Counted from the stretch's first letter, positions 53,406 through 62,147 are shown. The stretch is DNA of 64,000 nucleotides from Accumulibacter phosphatis (GCF_000024165.1 NC_013194.1:1860001-1924000); one strand, 5' to 3'. Program-made: numbers and translations. Notes: generated by a model from the letters alone, not told the origin.

Positions 53406-55217
53406 TCAATGGGCGGACCACAGCACCAGATGCTCGATCAGCGGGCCGAGCGCCAGCGCCGGCACATAGTTGAGCAGACCAACCAGCAACACCACACCGA
53501 TCAGCAGCGTCACGAACAGCGGGCCGTGCGTCGGCAGCGTCCCGGCGGTCACGAAGATCCGCTTCTTGGCGGCCAGCGACCCGGCCATCGCCAGCACCGG
53601 CACGATCACGGCGAAACGGCCGAACCACATCGCCGTCGCCAGTAGTCCATTGTAGAAAGGCGTGTTGACCGACAGCCCGGCGAAGGCGCTGCCGTTGTTG
53701 TTGGCGGCCGACGACAAGGCGTAGAGGATTTCGGCAAAGCCGTGTGCACCCGGGTTGGCGATACCGGCGCGGCCGGCCTCGGTCATCACGGCAATGGCGG
53801 TGCCGACGAGGACCAGCAAGGGCGTGGCGAGGATGGCGATGGACGTCATCTTCATCTCGTGCGACTCGATCTTCTTGCCGAGGTATTCCGGCGTCCGTCC
53901 GATCATCAGGCCGGCGATGAATACCGCCAGCACGGCGAAGATCAGCATGCCGTAGAGGCCGGAACCGACACCGCCGAATACCACTTCGCCGAGTTGTATC
54001 ATCACCAGTGGCACGGCGCCGCCGAGCGGCGTGAACGAGTCGTGCATCGAATTGACCGCACCGCAGGAGGCTGCCGTCGTGATCGTCGCGAAAAGCGCCG
54101 AATCGGCGATGCCGAAGCGCGTCTCCTTACCTTCCATGTTGCCGTCGGTCAATGCCGTGGTGCTCACGCTCGTCGTCTCGCCGACCCCGACTTGCGCGAG
54201 CAGCGGATTGCCCTCTTGCTCGAAGCCGATGGCAGCGATCGCGAAGGTGACGAAGAGGAGCGCCATCGCGGCAAGCAACGTCCAGCCCTGGCGTTCGTCG
54301 CCGACGATGCAGCCGAAGGCAATGCACAGCGCGCCGGGAATCAGGAAAATAGACAACATCTGCAGGAAGTTCACCAGCGGCGTCGGATTTTCAAAGGGAT
54401 GAGACGAGTTGGCGTTGAAGAAGCCACCACCGTTGGTGCCGAGCATCTTGATCGCCTCCTGCGAGGCAACCGGACCCATCGGCAAGGTCTGCGTGGGTGT
54501 CGTGGCGGGCTCGGTGACGGCGTTGCCCTTGTCGTCTTTGAGCGGCTGGCCGTCGGTGTCGAGCCTGGGATTGTCGTATTTGGTGACCTCCAGCGTCGTC
54601 AACTCCTGGTAGGCGTCGAGGTTCTGGATCACGCCCTGGCTGGCCAGAAACAGCGCGAAAACCAGCGACAGCGGCAGCAGAATCCAGGTCGTGGCGCGAA
54701 ACAGGTCCGCCCAGGCATTGCCGATGCCAGCATTCGAATGCCGCGCAAAGCCGCGAATCAGCGCAATGGCGACGGCGATGCCGGTGGCGGCGGAAAGGAA
54801 GTTCTGCACCGTCAGGCCCAGCATCTGGACCAGGTAGCCCATCGTCGATTCGCCGCCATAGCCCTGCCAGTTGGTGTTGGTGACGAAGCTCACCGCCGTA
54901 TTGAAGGCCGAATCGGGGCTGACATTGACCATGCCCTGCGGATTCAATGGCAGCCAGAGTTGCAGGCGCTGCAGGGAATAGACAGCGAGGAGGCCGAGGG
55001 CGTTGAACAAGAGCAGGGCCAACGCGTATTTCAGCCAGCCCATGTCTTCATCGCGCTGAAAGCCGCACGCCCGGAACACCGCTACTTCGAAGCGGCTGAC
55101 CAGGGTCGCGTGATTCTCCATCATCATCACCCTGGCGATATAGATTCCCAGCGGCCGGACCAGGAGCAGCAATGCGGCCATGAAAAGACCGAGCAACAAC
55201 CAGGCATGGTTGTTCAT
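53406..55217 (-). CDS. kdpA: Potassium-transporting ATPase subunit KdpA
   Basis: Channel-like subunit of 603 residues with about ten helices. Selectivity-filter regions such as SFVTNTNWQGYGGESTMGY, GTNGGGFFNANSSHPFENP and AASCGAVNSMHDSFTPLGG are well conserved. It forms the potassium path of the Kdp pump. It overlaps kdpF by 4 bases. Confidence 0.96.
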   Translation of the reverse strand: MNNHAWLLLGLFMAALLLLVRPLGIYIARVMMMENHATLVSRFEVAVFRACGFQRDEDMGWLKYALALLLFNALGLLAVYSLQRLQLWLPLNPQGMVNVSPDSAFNTAVSFVTNTNWQGYGGESTMGYLVQMLGLTVQNFLSAATGIAVAIALIRGFARHSNAGIGNAWADLFRATTWILLPLSLVFALFLASQGVIQNLDAYQELTTLEVTKYDNPRLDTDGQPLKDDKGNAVTEPATTPTQTLPMGPVASQEAIKMLGTNGGGFFNANSSHPFENPTPLVNFLQMLSIFLIPGALCIAFGCIVGDERQGWTLLAAMALLFVTFAIAAIGFEQEGNPLLAQVGVGETTSVSTTALTDGNMEGKETRFGIADSALFATITTAASCGAVNSMHDSFTPLGGAVPLVMIQLGEVVFGGVGSGLYGMLIFAVLAVFIAGLMIGRTPEYLGKKIESHEMKMTSIAILATPLLVLVGTAIAVMTEAGRAGIANPGAHGFAEILYALSSAANNNGSAFAGLSVNTPFYNGLLATAMWFGRFAVIVPVLAMAGSLAAKKRIFVTAGTLPTHGPLFVTLLIGVVLLVGLLNYVPALALGPLIEHLVLWSAH

Positions 55218-55306
55218 GAAAAGTCCTCCGGAAAAAGCAGGGCCGCGATCAGGTAGACCAGCAGGCCAGCAGCGGCGAGGCCAGCGAGAATGGTGAGCAG
55301 GCTCAT
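55214..55306 (-). CDS. kdpF: Small Kdp subunit KdpF
   Basis: A 30-residue single-helix protein, MSLLTILAGLAAAGLLVYLIAALLFPEDFS. The hydrophobic helix ending in LLFPEDF is the KdpF pattern. It sits directly before kdpA with ATGA overlap and stabilises the complex. Confidence 0.88.
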   Translation of the reverse strand: MSLLTILAGLAAAGLLVYLIAALLFPEDFS

Positions 55307-55398
55307 GCGCGGCCTCCTGTCAACCGCGCGCAGCCCTTGGCGAATGCCACGACAAGGCCGAACAGGGCGGCCAGCGCGGCAAGATAGACGACGTCCAT
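55303..55398 (-). CDS. Small membrane peptide upstream of kdpF
   Basis: A 31-residue frame MDVVYLAALAALFGLVVAFAKGCARLTGGRA, one hydrophobic helix with a basic tail. Its stop overlaps the kdpF start (ATGA), so it is the first gene of the kdp operon by position. Small single-helix frames are often present here in proteobacteria but usually unannotated. It may be a further accessory subunit. Confidence 0.65.
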   Translation of the reverse strand: MDVVYLAALAALFGLVVAFAKGCARLTGGRA

Positions 55399-55448
55399 TG
55401 CGTTCCTTCAATCAGGGGTTGTGACAAGAGGAATGATAGGCAGCGGCA

Positions 55449-55497
55449 TGTCAAGACAGTCGAAAAGGCAGGGTGTCGTCTGTAAAGAAGCGATAAA
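55449..55497 (-). promoter_or_regulatory. kdpFp: kdp operon promoter with KdpE-type operator
   Basis: On the minus strand TTTATC-GCTTC-TTTACA (55497 to 55481) has the 11-bp direct-repeat period and half-sites of the E. coli KdpE site. A TTGACA (-35) follows at 55454-55449, without a good -10, as expected of an activated promoter. It lies 51 bases upstream of the first kdp-operon start. Confidence 0.6.
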
Positions 55498-55636
55498 GAT
55501 CGCGCGCTGAGGACCATCGCCCGACCTCGACCCGTGCCCGGCCACCTGCATCCACGCCTGGACTTCGAGCGTATTCGGGAAGGGGCAGGGGCGCGCGGTG
55601 TGCGCCTGCCGCAAACCCAACCACTGGAGGTATCCC

Positions 55637-56446
55637 ATGACCCATACTGTTCCTTCGCGACTGCTGCCGCTCGTCCTGGCGGCTACACTGGCGGGCGCCG
55701 CACACGGCGCGACCATCCTGCAACCCGACGAGGCGGCGAGCGAGGATGTCTTTGTCTATGAATTCGGTGTTCCCGGCGCTTTCCGTATTGCTACCGCCGC
55801 GCGCGTCACCAATCTCGACAGCCAGACGCTCGGTGCGCTGGTGCCGGCACCTGCCGTTGCCTTCGGCAATTTTCTCGGCAGCAGCAATACCGAGCCGCTG
55901 ATCGGTGCCCTGGGCGAGACGCGCGCACACGACACGCGCTCGCTCTTGCGCTTCGATCTCGGCTCGCTGGCCTTTACGCCCGGCCAGGTCGGCAAAGCGA
56001 CGATCAACCTCTTTGCCTTGCCCGGCCTGCCGCCTTTCGACAATCCAACGGCGGCCCAGCCGGTCACCACCGAGTTGCACCGCGTCACCGAGGCGTGGAG
56101 CGAGACGACGGTGACCTGGGAGACGCAGCCGGCGGTGGCCGGACCGTTCACGTCGGCGATGCAGGACGGCGTGAACCAGTGGGTGTCGTTCGACGTTACC
56201 GCGCTGGTCAGGGACTGGCTCTCCGACCCAGGCACGAACTTCGGCATCGAACTGCTGCAGCCCGACATCATCACCGCGGCCTCGGGTCGGCCGATTGCCT
56301 CGCTGTACGCGTCTTCGGCAGCAGCGGACGCGGCGTTGCGTCCGTTCCTCGAAATCACGGCAGTGCCGGAACCGTCGACCCCGGCGCTTCTGTTGGGTAG
56401 CCTCGGTCTGGTCGGCTGGGTTTCACGGCGGCGGCCAGCGGCCTGA
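55637..56446 (+). CDS. Exported DNRLRE-domain PEP-CTERM protein
   Basis: Protein of 269 residues with a signal peptide (LLPLVLAATLAGAAHGA), a DNRLRE-type jelly-roll domain (ATILQPDEAASEDVFVYE, then RSLLRFDLGSL, WSETTVTWETQPAV, WVSFDVTALVRDWLSDPGTNFGIEL) and a C-terminal VPEPSTPALLLGSLGLVGWVSRRR. The last is a PEP-CTERM signal for exosortase, so the protein is probably processed and linked to exopolysaccharide or the surface. A GGAGG site precedes the ATG. Confidence 0.88.
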   Translation: MTHTVPSRLLPLVLAATLAGAAHGATILQPDEAASEDVFVYEFGVPGAFRIATAARVTNLDSQTLGALVPAPAVAFGNFLGSSNTEPLIGALGETRAHDTRSLLRFDLGSLAFTPGQVGKATINLFALPGLPPFDNPTAAQPVTTELHRVTEAWSETTVTWETQPAVAGPFTSAMQDGVNQWVSFDVTALVRDWLSDPGTNFGIELLQPDIITAASGRPIASLYASSAAADAALRPFLEITAVPEPSTPALLLGSLGLVGWVSRRRPAA

Positions 56447-56605
56447 GGCGGCGTGGCCCGGCGACGCTGCCGGGCTATGGGGCAGGCTGTGGCGCAGTCG
56501 GTGGCGCAGTCCGGGAGGCTTTCGGCCGGCCGGGGGCCTGACCGCCGATCTTGGCGCGGGGGGTCGGCGGAAGCGCCAGCCAAGTCTGGCGCCGATCTGC
56601 CGCGC

Positions 56606-57277
56606 CTACTTGGCTGCGCGCGTCCCCGTCAACGCCGTGAAAACGCCGAGGCCGATGAACGCGCCTCCTCCCAGCCAACGACCGCCACGGCGCAGGCCAC
56701 GCGCACGAGCCAGCGCGGGCGCGACCGTACCCGCCGCCAACGCGTAGGCGCTGTCGGTGACCGCTGCGATGGCGACGAAGAGCACGCCGAGTGCCATGCC
56801 CTGCAGCGCGGGTGCTCCGTCCGGGCTAAGGAACTGCGGCAGGAAGGCGGCAAAAAAGATGGCCGTCTTGGGGTTGAGCAGAGCGACGACGAAGCCGTCG
56901 CGGAAAATGCGGCCAAGTGACGCGGCTGGCGGCACGGGGGCCGACAGTTCGGCCGGCGGCAGGCGCAGCATCTGCACGCCGAGATAGACGAGGTAGAGGG
57001 CGCCGGCGTACTTGACAACCGCGAAGGCGAGCGAGGAAACCGCGAACAAGGCCGCAAGACCGGTTGACGCGGCCAGGGCGTTGCCCAGATTGCCGAGAGC
57101 GACGCCGGCAACGGATGTCAGCCCGGAACGACGGCCCTGGACGAGACTGCGGGTGACGATGTAGAGCACGCCCGGGCCAGGCGTCACCGCCAGCACCAGG
57201 CTCGCCAGCAGGAAGGCGGAGAAGAGCGGCCACGGCGGGAGGAGGGTGCTCAGGGTAACGCCGCCAGGCTCCGTCAC
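56606..57277 (-). CDS. LysE/RhtB family amino-acid exporter
   Basis: Inner-membrane protein of about 223 residues with six helices. AVTPGPGVLYIVTRSLVQGRRSGLTSVAGVALGN is the family signature, and GFVVALLNPKTAIFFAAFLPQF is the second conserved region. It probably exports amino acids or related metabolites. The GTG at 57277 (VTEPGGVTLSTLLPPW) is one possible start; a TTG lies two codons upstream. Confidence 0.85.
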   Translation of the reverse strand: MTEPGGVTLSTLLPPWPLFSAFLLASLVLAVTPGPGVLYIVTRSLVQGRRSGLTSVAGVALGNLGNALAASTGLAALFAVSSLAFAVVKYAGALYLVYLGVQMLRLPPAELSAPVPPAASLGRIFRDGFVVALLNPKTAIFFAAFLPQFLSPDGAPALQGMALGVLFVAIAAVTDSAYALAAGTVAPALARARGLRRGGRWLGGGAFIGLGVFTALTGTRAAK

Positions 57278-57278
57278 G

Positions 57279-57683
57279 TCAATGCCTGGCGTCTGCGCCG
57301 GCAGCAGCCGACCGGCGGCGATCGCGGCCGCTACGGTGATCGATGTTGCCGGTATGCGGGGTGAGGCCGCGCAGGAGCGCATTCGAGTGCCGCCGTTCAT
57401 CGTCGCGCCGGTCCGCAAAGTGGGCGTAGCGGCATTGACAGCTCGCCACGGCGCAATTGGCGAGCGGCAGCGGCGGCGCCGCCGGCACCAGGAAGCGCCG
57501 GCCGGCAAGACTCCTGACGCCAGGGCAGGCCTCCTGGCCGGGTCGTATGGCCACGCAGCGATAGGGCTGTGGCGTCGTCGGGCCTGCGGTTGACAGCGTG
57601 CGCGTCTTGTCTCGCCGGCGCACCCACCACAGGCAGCCGACGAAGACAAGCAGAGCAGCGATCAAGAACGGTGAGATAGACAT
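57279..57683 (-). CDS. Small membrane-anchored cysteine-rich hypothetical protein
   Basis: Protein of 134 residues with one N-terminal helix (MSISPFLIAALLVFVGCLWWV) and a soluble part with paired cysteines: YRCVAIRPGQEACPGVRSLAGRRFLVPAAPPLPLANCAVASCQCRYAHFADRRDDERR. The CxxxxCxC-type cluster and conserved RYxHxxDRR suggest metal binding. It resembles a conserved betaproteobacterial family of unknown role. Its end lies 1 base from the LysE gene start, suggesting an operon. Confidence 0.65.
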   Translation of the reverse strand: MSISPFLIAALLVFVGCLWWVRRRDKTRTLSTAGPTTPQPYRCVAIRPGQEACPGVRSLAGRRFLVPAAPPLPLANCAVASCQCRYAHFADRRDDERRHSNALLRGLTPHTGNIDHRSGRDRRRSAAAGADARH

Positions 57684-57810
57684 TGCCTGATCCTCCGCGA
57701 AAGTGACCGACCGGGCGAGCGCCCGGCTAGGGCGGCAGCCTGATTGCGGAGCGCGGCGGCGGGCTCCGCCGCGCTCCGCAAATTCACAATACACCATCGG
57801 CCAGGAGCCT

Positions 57811-58623
57811 TCAAGAAAGCGCCGCCAGCCTGGCCGGTGGGTCGATAGCCGCCGACGCCGGCCGCAGCGACGCCTCGTCGCCGGCTGCCGGCCGATACAG
57901 ATCGACGAGCCGGCGCTCGTCGACTTGCGCTACCGGCAGGTCGAAGGCGATGCGTCCGAGTCGCAGGCCGATCACCCGGTCGGCCAGCAGCGGCAGCAGC
58001 GAGGGGTTGTGCACGACGCTGATCAGCGTCGCCTCGGCGGCCGCGGCGACCAGCAGTCGGCAGACCTCGGCTGCCGCCGCGGGGTCGAGCGCCGCCGTCG
58101 GCTCGTCGGCGAGGATCAGGCGCGGGCGCTGCAGCAACAGGCGGGCGATCGCCACCTTCTGCCGCTCGCCGCCGGACAGCCTGTCGGCGCGCGTGTCGGC
58201 GCGCGCCAGCAGGCCGACCGAATGCAGTGCTCCCGCCGCCCGGGTGAGCTCGTCGGCCGGGAAGCAGCGCAGCCAGCTACGCCAGCCACTGACGCGTCCG
58301 AGGCTGCCGATGAGCACGTTTTCCCGCGCCGACAAGCGTCCGACGAGATGCAGCCCCTGCATCACCTGGCCGACCTCGACGCGCAGTGCGCGCAGTTCGC
58401 GTGGTGGCAAGGGGCTGTCCATGCGCCGACCGAGCACTTCGAGCGCACCGCTCGCCGGCGGCAGGAAGCCGCTCAGGAGACGCAGCAGCGTGGACTTGCC
58501 CGCGCCGTTGGCGCCGATGATGGCCAGGCGCTCGCCGTGCACGACGGTAAGTCGATCGATGGCCAGCAGCGTCCTGCCCTGCGCCTGGCAGAGCAGCGAG
58601 TCGAGGGTGAGGCAGGGGCTCAC
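57811..58623 (-). CDS. Phosphonate-type ABC transporter ATPase
   Basis: ATPase of 270 residues: Walker A GANGAGKST, signature LSGGERQK, Walker B LILADEPTAALD, switch histidine SVVHNPS. The combination with a PhnE-like permease and PhnD-like binding protein indicates the PhnCDE group (phosphonate, phosphite or phosphate ester uptake). GTG start in the GTGA overlap with the permease gene. The C-terminal extension after residue 220 is longer than in typical PhnC. Confidence 0.85.
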   Translation of the reverse strand: MSPCLTLDSLLCQAQGRTLLAIDRLTVVHGERLAIIGANGAGKSTLLRLLSGFLPPASGALEVLGRRMDSPLPPRELRALRVEVGQVMQGLHLVGRLSARENVLIGSLGRVSGWRSWLRCFPADELTRAAGALHSVGLLARADTRADRLSGGERQKVAIARLLLQRPRLILADEPTAALDPAAAAEVCRLLVAAAAEATLISVVHNPSLLPLLADRVIGLRLGRIAFDLPVAQVDERRLVDLYRPAAGDEASLRPASAAIDPPARLAALS

Positions 58624-59516
58624 AGCAACGCTTCCCGGATCCGCCGGCTGGCCGCATCGAAGCCGGCGACCAGGACGACGATGACGATCAGCACCGTTGC
58701 CAGGCGACCCCACTGGAAGAGCGACGTCGCCTCGCTGATCAGCAGGCCAAGGCCGCCGGCGCCGATGATGCCGAGGATCGTCGAGTCGCGGATGTTGAAT
58801 TCCCAGACGTACAGGTGGCTGGAGACGAACTGCGGCAGTACCGAGGGCCAGACGGCGTTGAAGAACACCTGCACCGGCCCGGCGCCGACGCTGCGCACGG
58901 CGTCGATGGCGGCCATGTCGAGCGACTCGATGGCCTCGGCAAAGAGCTTCCCGTAGGTGCCCATCGAGTGCAGCGCGATCGCCAGGATGCCGGCGGTCGG
59001 CCCGAGGCCGACGATGCCGACCAGCACCAGCCCGAAGACCAAGGTGTGGATCGAGCGCGCCACGTCGAGGATCGTCTTGGCCGGCCAGGCGAGGGCGCGT
59101 GGCGCCGCGAGGTTGCGCGCGGTCAGTACCGACAGCGGCAAGGCCAGCAGGGCGCCGAGCAGCGAGCCCAGGGTGGCGATGCGCACCGTCGTCCACGTCG
59201 CCCGGCCGAGCCCGGCGAGGTAGGCGAGTTCGACTTCCTGCCGGTTCTCGACGCGCAGCAGGGTGCCGTCGTCGCTGCGGTATTCGAGATGTGGGTTGCC
59301 GAACCAGGCATCGAGAAAGCTCGGCCGGGCAAACTCGCCGGCGGTCTTGACGAGGTTGGCCAGCGGCTGGCGCCCGAGCGTCAGTTCGCCTTCGCTCGCC
59401 AGTGAGGCGAGGCAGGCGAGCACGAGCAGCGCATACGCCAGCGCCAGCGCGAGAAAGCCGATGCGGCCGGCGAAGCGATCGAGGAAACGACTTTCGAGCG
59501 TGCGCACCGTGATCAC
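58620..59516 (-). CDS. Phosphonate-type ABC transporter permease
   Basis: Permease of 298 residues with about six helices and the typical EAA loop AVRSVGAGPVQVFFNAVWPSVLPQF near 220, followed by FNIRDSTILGIIGAGGLG, strongly conserved in PhnE. GTG start at 59516, overlapping the binding-protein stop (GTGA). A periplasmic loop of about 50 residues follows the first helix. Confidence 0.87.
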   Translation of the reverse strand: MITVRTLESRFLDRFAGRIGFLALALAYALLVLACLASLASEGELTLGRQPLANLVKTAGEFARPSFLDAWFGNPHLEYRSDDGTLLRVENRQEVELAYLAGLGRATWTTVRIATLGSLLGALLALPLSVLTARNLAAPRALAWPAKTILDVARSIHTLVFGLVLVGIVGLGPTAGILAIALHSMGTYGKLFAEAIESLDMAAIDAVRSVGAGPVQVFFNAVWPSVLPQFVSSHLYVWEFNIRDSTILGIIGAGGLGLLISEATSLFQWGRLATVLIVIVVLVAGFDAASRRIREALL

Positions 59517-60388
59517 TTCGCTTGCAGGCTGCCGGTGGCCAGCCCGGCATCGCGAATCGGCTTGTAGAAGGCGTTGTCGCGGCTCACGAAACCGGTGTAG
59601 TGGGGTGGCAGCAGGTTGGGCCGGCTCTTCAATACTTCGCCGACGTCGCTCAGTGCCGCCTGCAGGCGAGCCACGAAGGTCTTGTCGGCGGCCAGCGCCT
59701 TGCTGACGGCGACGGCGTCGTTCGGCAGCGGCGCCGACTGCCAGATGATCTTCGACTGATCGGCCTTGATCAGACCCTGCTCGATCATCGCATTGCGGTT
59801 GCGGTTGTAGTCGGCGCCGGCATCCAGCACACCCTGCGCCACCTGCGTCTCGATCGCCTGGTGCTTGGTATGCAGGACCTTGCTGAAGTAGGTCTGCGGG
59901 TCGATTCCCTGGCTCATGAAATAGTGCAGCGGGATCAGGTAGCCGGAGGTCGAGCCCTTGTCGCCGAACGCGAAAGTCCGGCCCTTGAGGTCGGCCAGCT
60001 TGCTGATGCCGGACTTCGGGTGGGTGACGATGATCGCAAAGTACTCGGGTTTGCCGTCGTAGAGAATCGTCGCCACCACCTGAGCACCGGCCTGGTGATT
60101 GGCCAGCACGTAGCCCCAGGGCCCCATCAGGGCGACGTCGGTCTCGCCGTTGGCGAGCGACTTGGCAAGCCCTTCCCAGCTATCGACGGTGCGCAGTTCG
60201 ACCGGCCGGTCGAGCCGTGCCGACAGATAATCCGCGAGCGGCCGGTAGGTGGCGTCGTTCTTGTCCTTGTCCGGCTGGAAGAGGCCGACCGCAAACTTGA
60301 GCGGCGGCTCGGCGGCGAAGGTAGCGAAGGTGGCGGCGGCGAGCACGGCGGTGGCAAGGAAGAGGAAAAAGCGCTTGAGTCGGTTCAT
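59513..60388 (-). CDS. Phosphate/phosphite/phosphonate ABC binding protein (PhnD-like)
   Basis: Periplasmic binding protein of 291 residues with a signal peptide (RFFLFLATAVLAAATFATFA). KFAVGLFQPDKDKNDATYRPLADYLSARL, ETDVALMGPWGYVLA, and FAFGDKGSTSGYLIPLHYF are typical of the PhnD/PtxB family. The ATG at 60388 has AGGAA in front. First gene of the three-gene operon. Confidence 0.9.
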   Translation of the reverse strand: MNRLKRFFLFLATAVLAAATFATFAAEPPLKFAVGLFQPDKDKNDATYRPLADYLSARLDRPVELRTVDSWEGLAKSLANGETDVALMGPWGYVLANHQAGAQVVATILYDGKPEYFAIIVTHPKSGISKLADLKGRTFAFGDKGSTSGYLIPLHYFMSQGIDPQTYFSKVLHTKHQAIETQVAQGVLDAGADYNRNRNAMIEQGLIKADQSKIIWQSAPLPNDAVAVSKALAADKTFVARLQAALSDVGEVLKSRPNLLPPHYTGFVSRDNAFYKPIRDAGLATGSLQAK

Positions 60389-60619
60389 CAGGGTTCCTGT
60401 AGGGAGTTGGGACGTGCTGGTTCGCTTTCTGTCCGTGGTCTGCCTGGGCAAGATCCGGTGGCAGGCACGCCGCCCGGACGGGCGCTCGCGGTGTCGGCGA
60501 GGGCAGCGCCGATACGCGGCACGAACGGTAGCAGATTGGCGTGCCTGGTGTTGAGTCGAAAAAGCGGCCGGAACCTTTCAGTCACTATGCCAGGAATGTC
60601 GTCGAGCCTCGCCGTGCCC

Positions 60620-60669
60620 ATGCACTTCGATCTCGTCATCGCCGCGGACCATCCGAGCCGCCGCGCGGA
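60620..60669 (+). repeat. CHAT N-terminal repeat, copy 1
   Basis: Matches 62310-62364: both start at an ATG and encode (M)HFDL(V/L)IAADHPS(R/H)RA. A second shared block lies at about 60540-60582 and 62461-62508 (GTTGAG, CGAA, AGCGGCCGG, TCAGTC). Confidence 0.7.
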
Positions 60670-61399
60670 CTTTTCCCTGTGCGATGCCGCCGGCTTGGAC
60701 GCCGATCAAACTGGCGCCGGACGAAGCGCTGCGCGTGCTCTTCGTCTTTGCCGAGGCGCGCGGCTCGCACCCTCGCGAAAGGGCGCAGCCCGGACCTCAA
60801 TCCGCGCCAACCCCGTCTGCAGCGGATCGGCGAACTGAGCAGCGCGCAGCACGCGCACTTCGTCGGGCGCACTTGGGAACTGGTCGGGCTGGGAGCGGAA
60901 TTCATCGGCTCCCGCCGGGGGGCGGAGGTGAAGCCGGTGGCGGTCGTCAGCGGGCTCGGCGGCATGGGCAAGACCGCGCTCACCGCCGAAGCGCTGGCGC
61001 TGTGGGAGTCGCGCTTCGAGTGGGTGCTGCTCTATCAGGCCAAGCCGAACCGGCTCGAGTTCGCGGCGCCGGATGCGGAGTTCCTCGTCCGCGCCTCGAT
61101 CAGCGCGCACGACATCGCCCGGCAGGCCCACGTTGCCCAGGAGGGCTGGTCCGCCGCGCTGTTCGCCGAGCAAGGCGACTTCGCGCAGGCGATCACCCAG
61201 GAGCGCCGGGCCCTCGCGCTTCGCGAGCAGTTGCCCGGTCCCGGCGACCGTCCCGCGCTTCGCCGACCTGCTCGCCGACCCCGCCTTCGCTCCGCTGGCG
61301 CAGTGGCTCAGCCAGCGCCAGGTAGATCGGGATTATCTGCCAGCCGCCGTGGACGACTTCCTCGACCAGGCCCGGCAGGCCGCCCTCGCCAACCCGTAA
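60620..61399 (+). pseudogene. Decayed CHAT / STAND-NTPase protein
   Basis: Starts with MHFDLVIAADHPSRRADFSLCDAAG and IKLAPDEALRVLFVFAEARG, the beginning of CHAT-domain proteins; then, in another frame and with the CHAT protease core deleted, HFVGRTWELVGLGAEFIGSRRG and VVSGLGGMGKTALTAEALALWESRFEWVLL (STAND-type Walker A), and finally FADLLADPAFAPLAQWLSQRQVDRDYLPAAVDDFLDQARQAALANP in a third frame. Several internal deletions are needed to join them. No functional product is expected. Confidence 0.75.
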
Positions 61400-61416
61400 A
61401 CCGAAGTTCCGCTCTC

Positions 61417-61444
61417 TTGCAGAACATACCGAGGTAGGTATACT
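61417..61444 (+). promoter_or_regulatory. Promoter and operator of the HigBA-like module
   Basis: TTGCAG (61417-61422), 16-base spacer, TATACT (61439-61444). The spacer and -10 hold an inverted repeat ATACC (61426-61430) / GGTAT (61437-61441), a plausible antitoxin site. The toxin ATG lies at 61451, just where transcription should begin. Confidence 0.6.
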
Positions 61445-61450
61445 TTGCTG

Positions 61451-61828
61451 ATGAACGTTCCTCCTCGAATCCAGCGTCCGTTGCACTGGGTCGGCTCGGC
61501 CAAGCGCAATCTGCTGGATTTCCCCGAGGACGTGGTCGATGAGTTCGGTTACGCGCTCGGGGTGGTGCAAATGGGGGGGCAACCGCCAACGGCAAAACCC
61601 TGGAAGGGAGAAGGAAGCGGCGTCTTCGAATTGGTGACGGATTTTCGTGGCGACACCTATCGGGCCGCCTACACGGTGCGATTCGCCAAAGCGGTCTATG
61701 TTCTTCACTGCTTCCAGAAGAAATCGCCGTCAGGCATCCGCACCGCCAAGGCCGACATCGACCTCATTCATCAACGATTGAAGACAGCGCGCAACGACTA
61801 CGAGGTGCGATATGGCAAGGAAGACTGA
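61451..61828 (+). CDS. HigB-like toxin (phage Gp49-type RelE fold)
   Basis: Protein of 125 residues with the Gp49-like pattern: RPLHWVGSAKRNLLDFPEDVVDEFGYALGVVQMGG, then GSGVFELVTDFRGDTYRAAYTVRFAKAVYVLHCFQKKSPSGIRTAKADIDLI. Such toxins cleave mRNA at the ribosome. The antitoxin follows with 17-base overlap, the HigBA (toxin-first) order. The ATG at 61451 is preferred over a TTG 6 bases upstream. Confidence 0.88.
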   Translation: MNVPPRIQRPLHWVGSAKRNLLDFPEDVVDEFGYALGVVQMGGQPPTAKPWKGEGSGVFELVTDFRGDTYRAAYTVRFAKAVYVLHCFQKKSPSGIRTAKADIDLIHQRLKTARNDYEVRYGKED

Positions 61829-62147
61829 AACGGTGGAAGTCGGTACGGGCAACGTGTTCCAGGACCTGGGACTGGCCGACGCGGGAGAACGGCAACTTCG
61901 TGTTCAGCTCGCCATGCGCCTCAACGACCTTACCAAGGATCGGAAGCTGACCCAGACCATGGTGGCCGAAATCTTCGGTATCCCCCAGCCCCATGTATCC
62001 GAACTGCGCAACTTCAAGCTGAGTCGTTTTTCGTCGGAGCGCCTGCTGCACTTCATTACCCTACTCGACAAGGACGTGGAAATCGTCATTCGACCCAAGG
62101 CGGCAAATCACACGACAGGCCTGGTTTCAGTGCTGGTGGCTGCCTGA
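61812..62147 (+). CDS. HigA-like XRE antitoxin
   Basis: Protein of 111 residues with a helix-turn-helix KLTQTMVAEIFGIPQPHVSELRNFKLSRFSSERLLHFITLL and following KDVEIVIRPK, as in XRE/HigA antitoxins paired with Gp49 toxins. Overlaps the toxin gene and likely represses its promoter. Confidence 0.88.
   Translation: MARKTETVEVGTGNVFQDLGLADAGERQLRVQLAMRLNDLTKDRKLTQTMVAEIFGIPQPHVSELRNFKLSRFSSERLLHFITLLDKDVEIVIRPKAANHTTGLVSVLVAA

Noticed and set aside
53742..55256. 504-codon plus-strand open frame
   Set aside because: Antisense shadow of kdpA.
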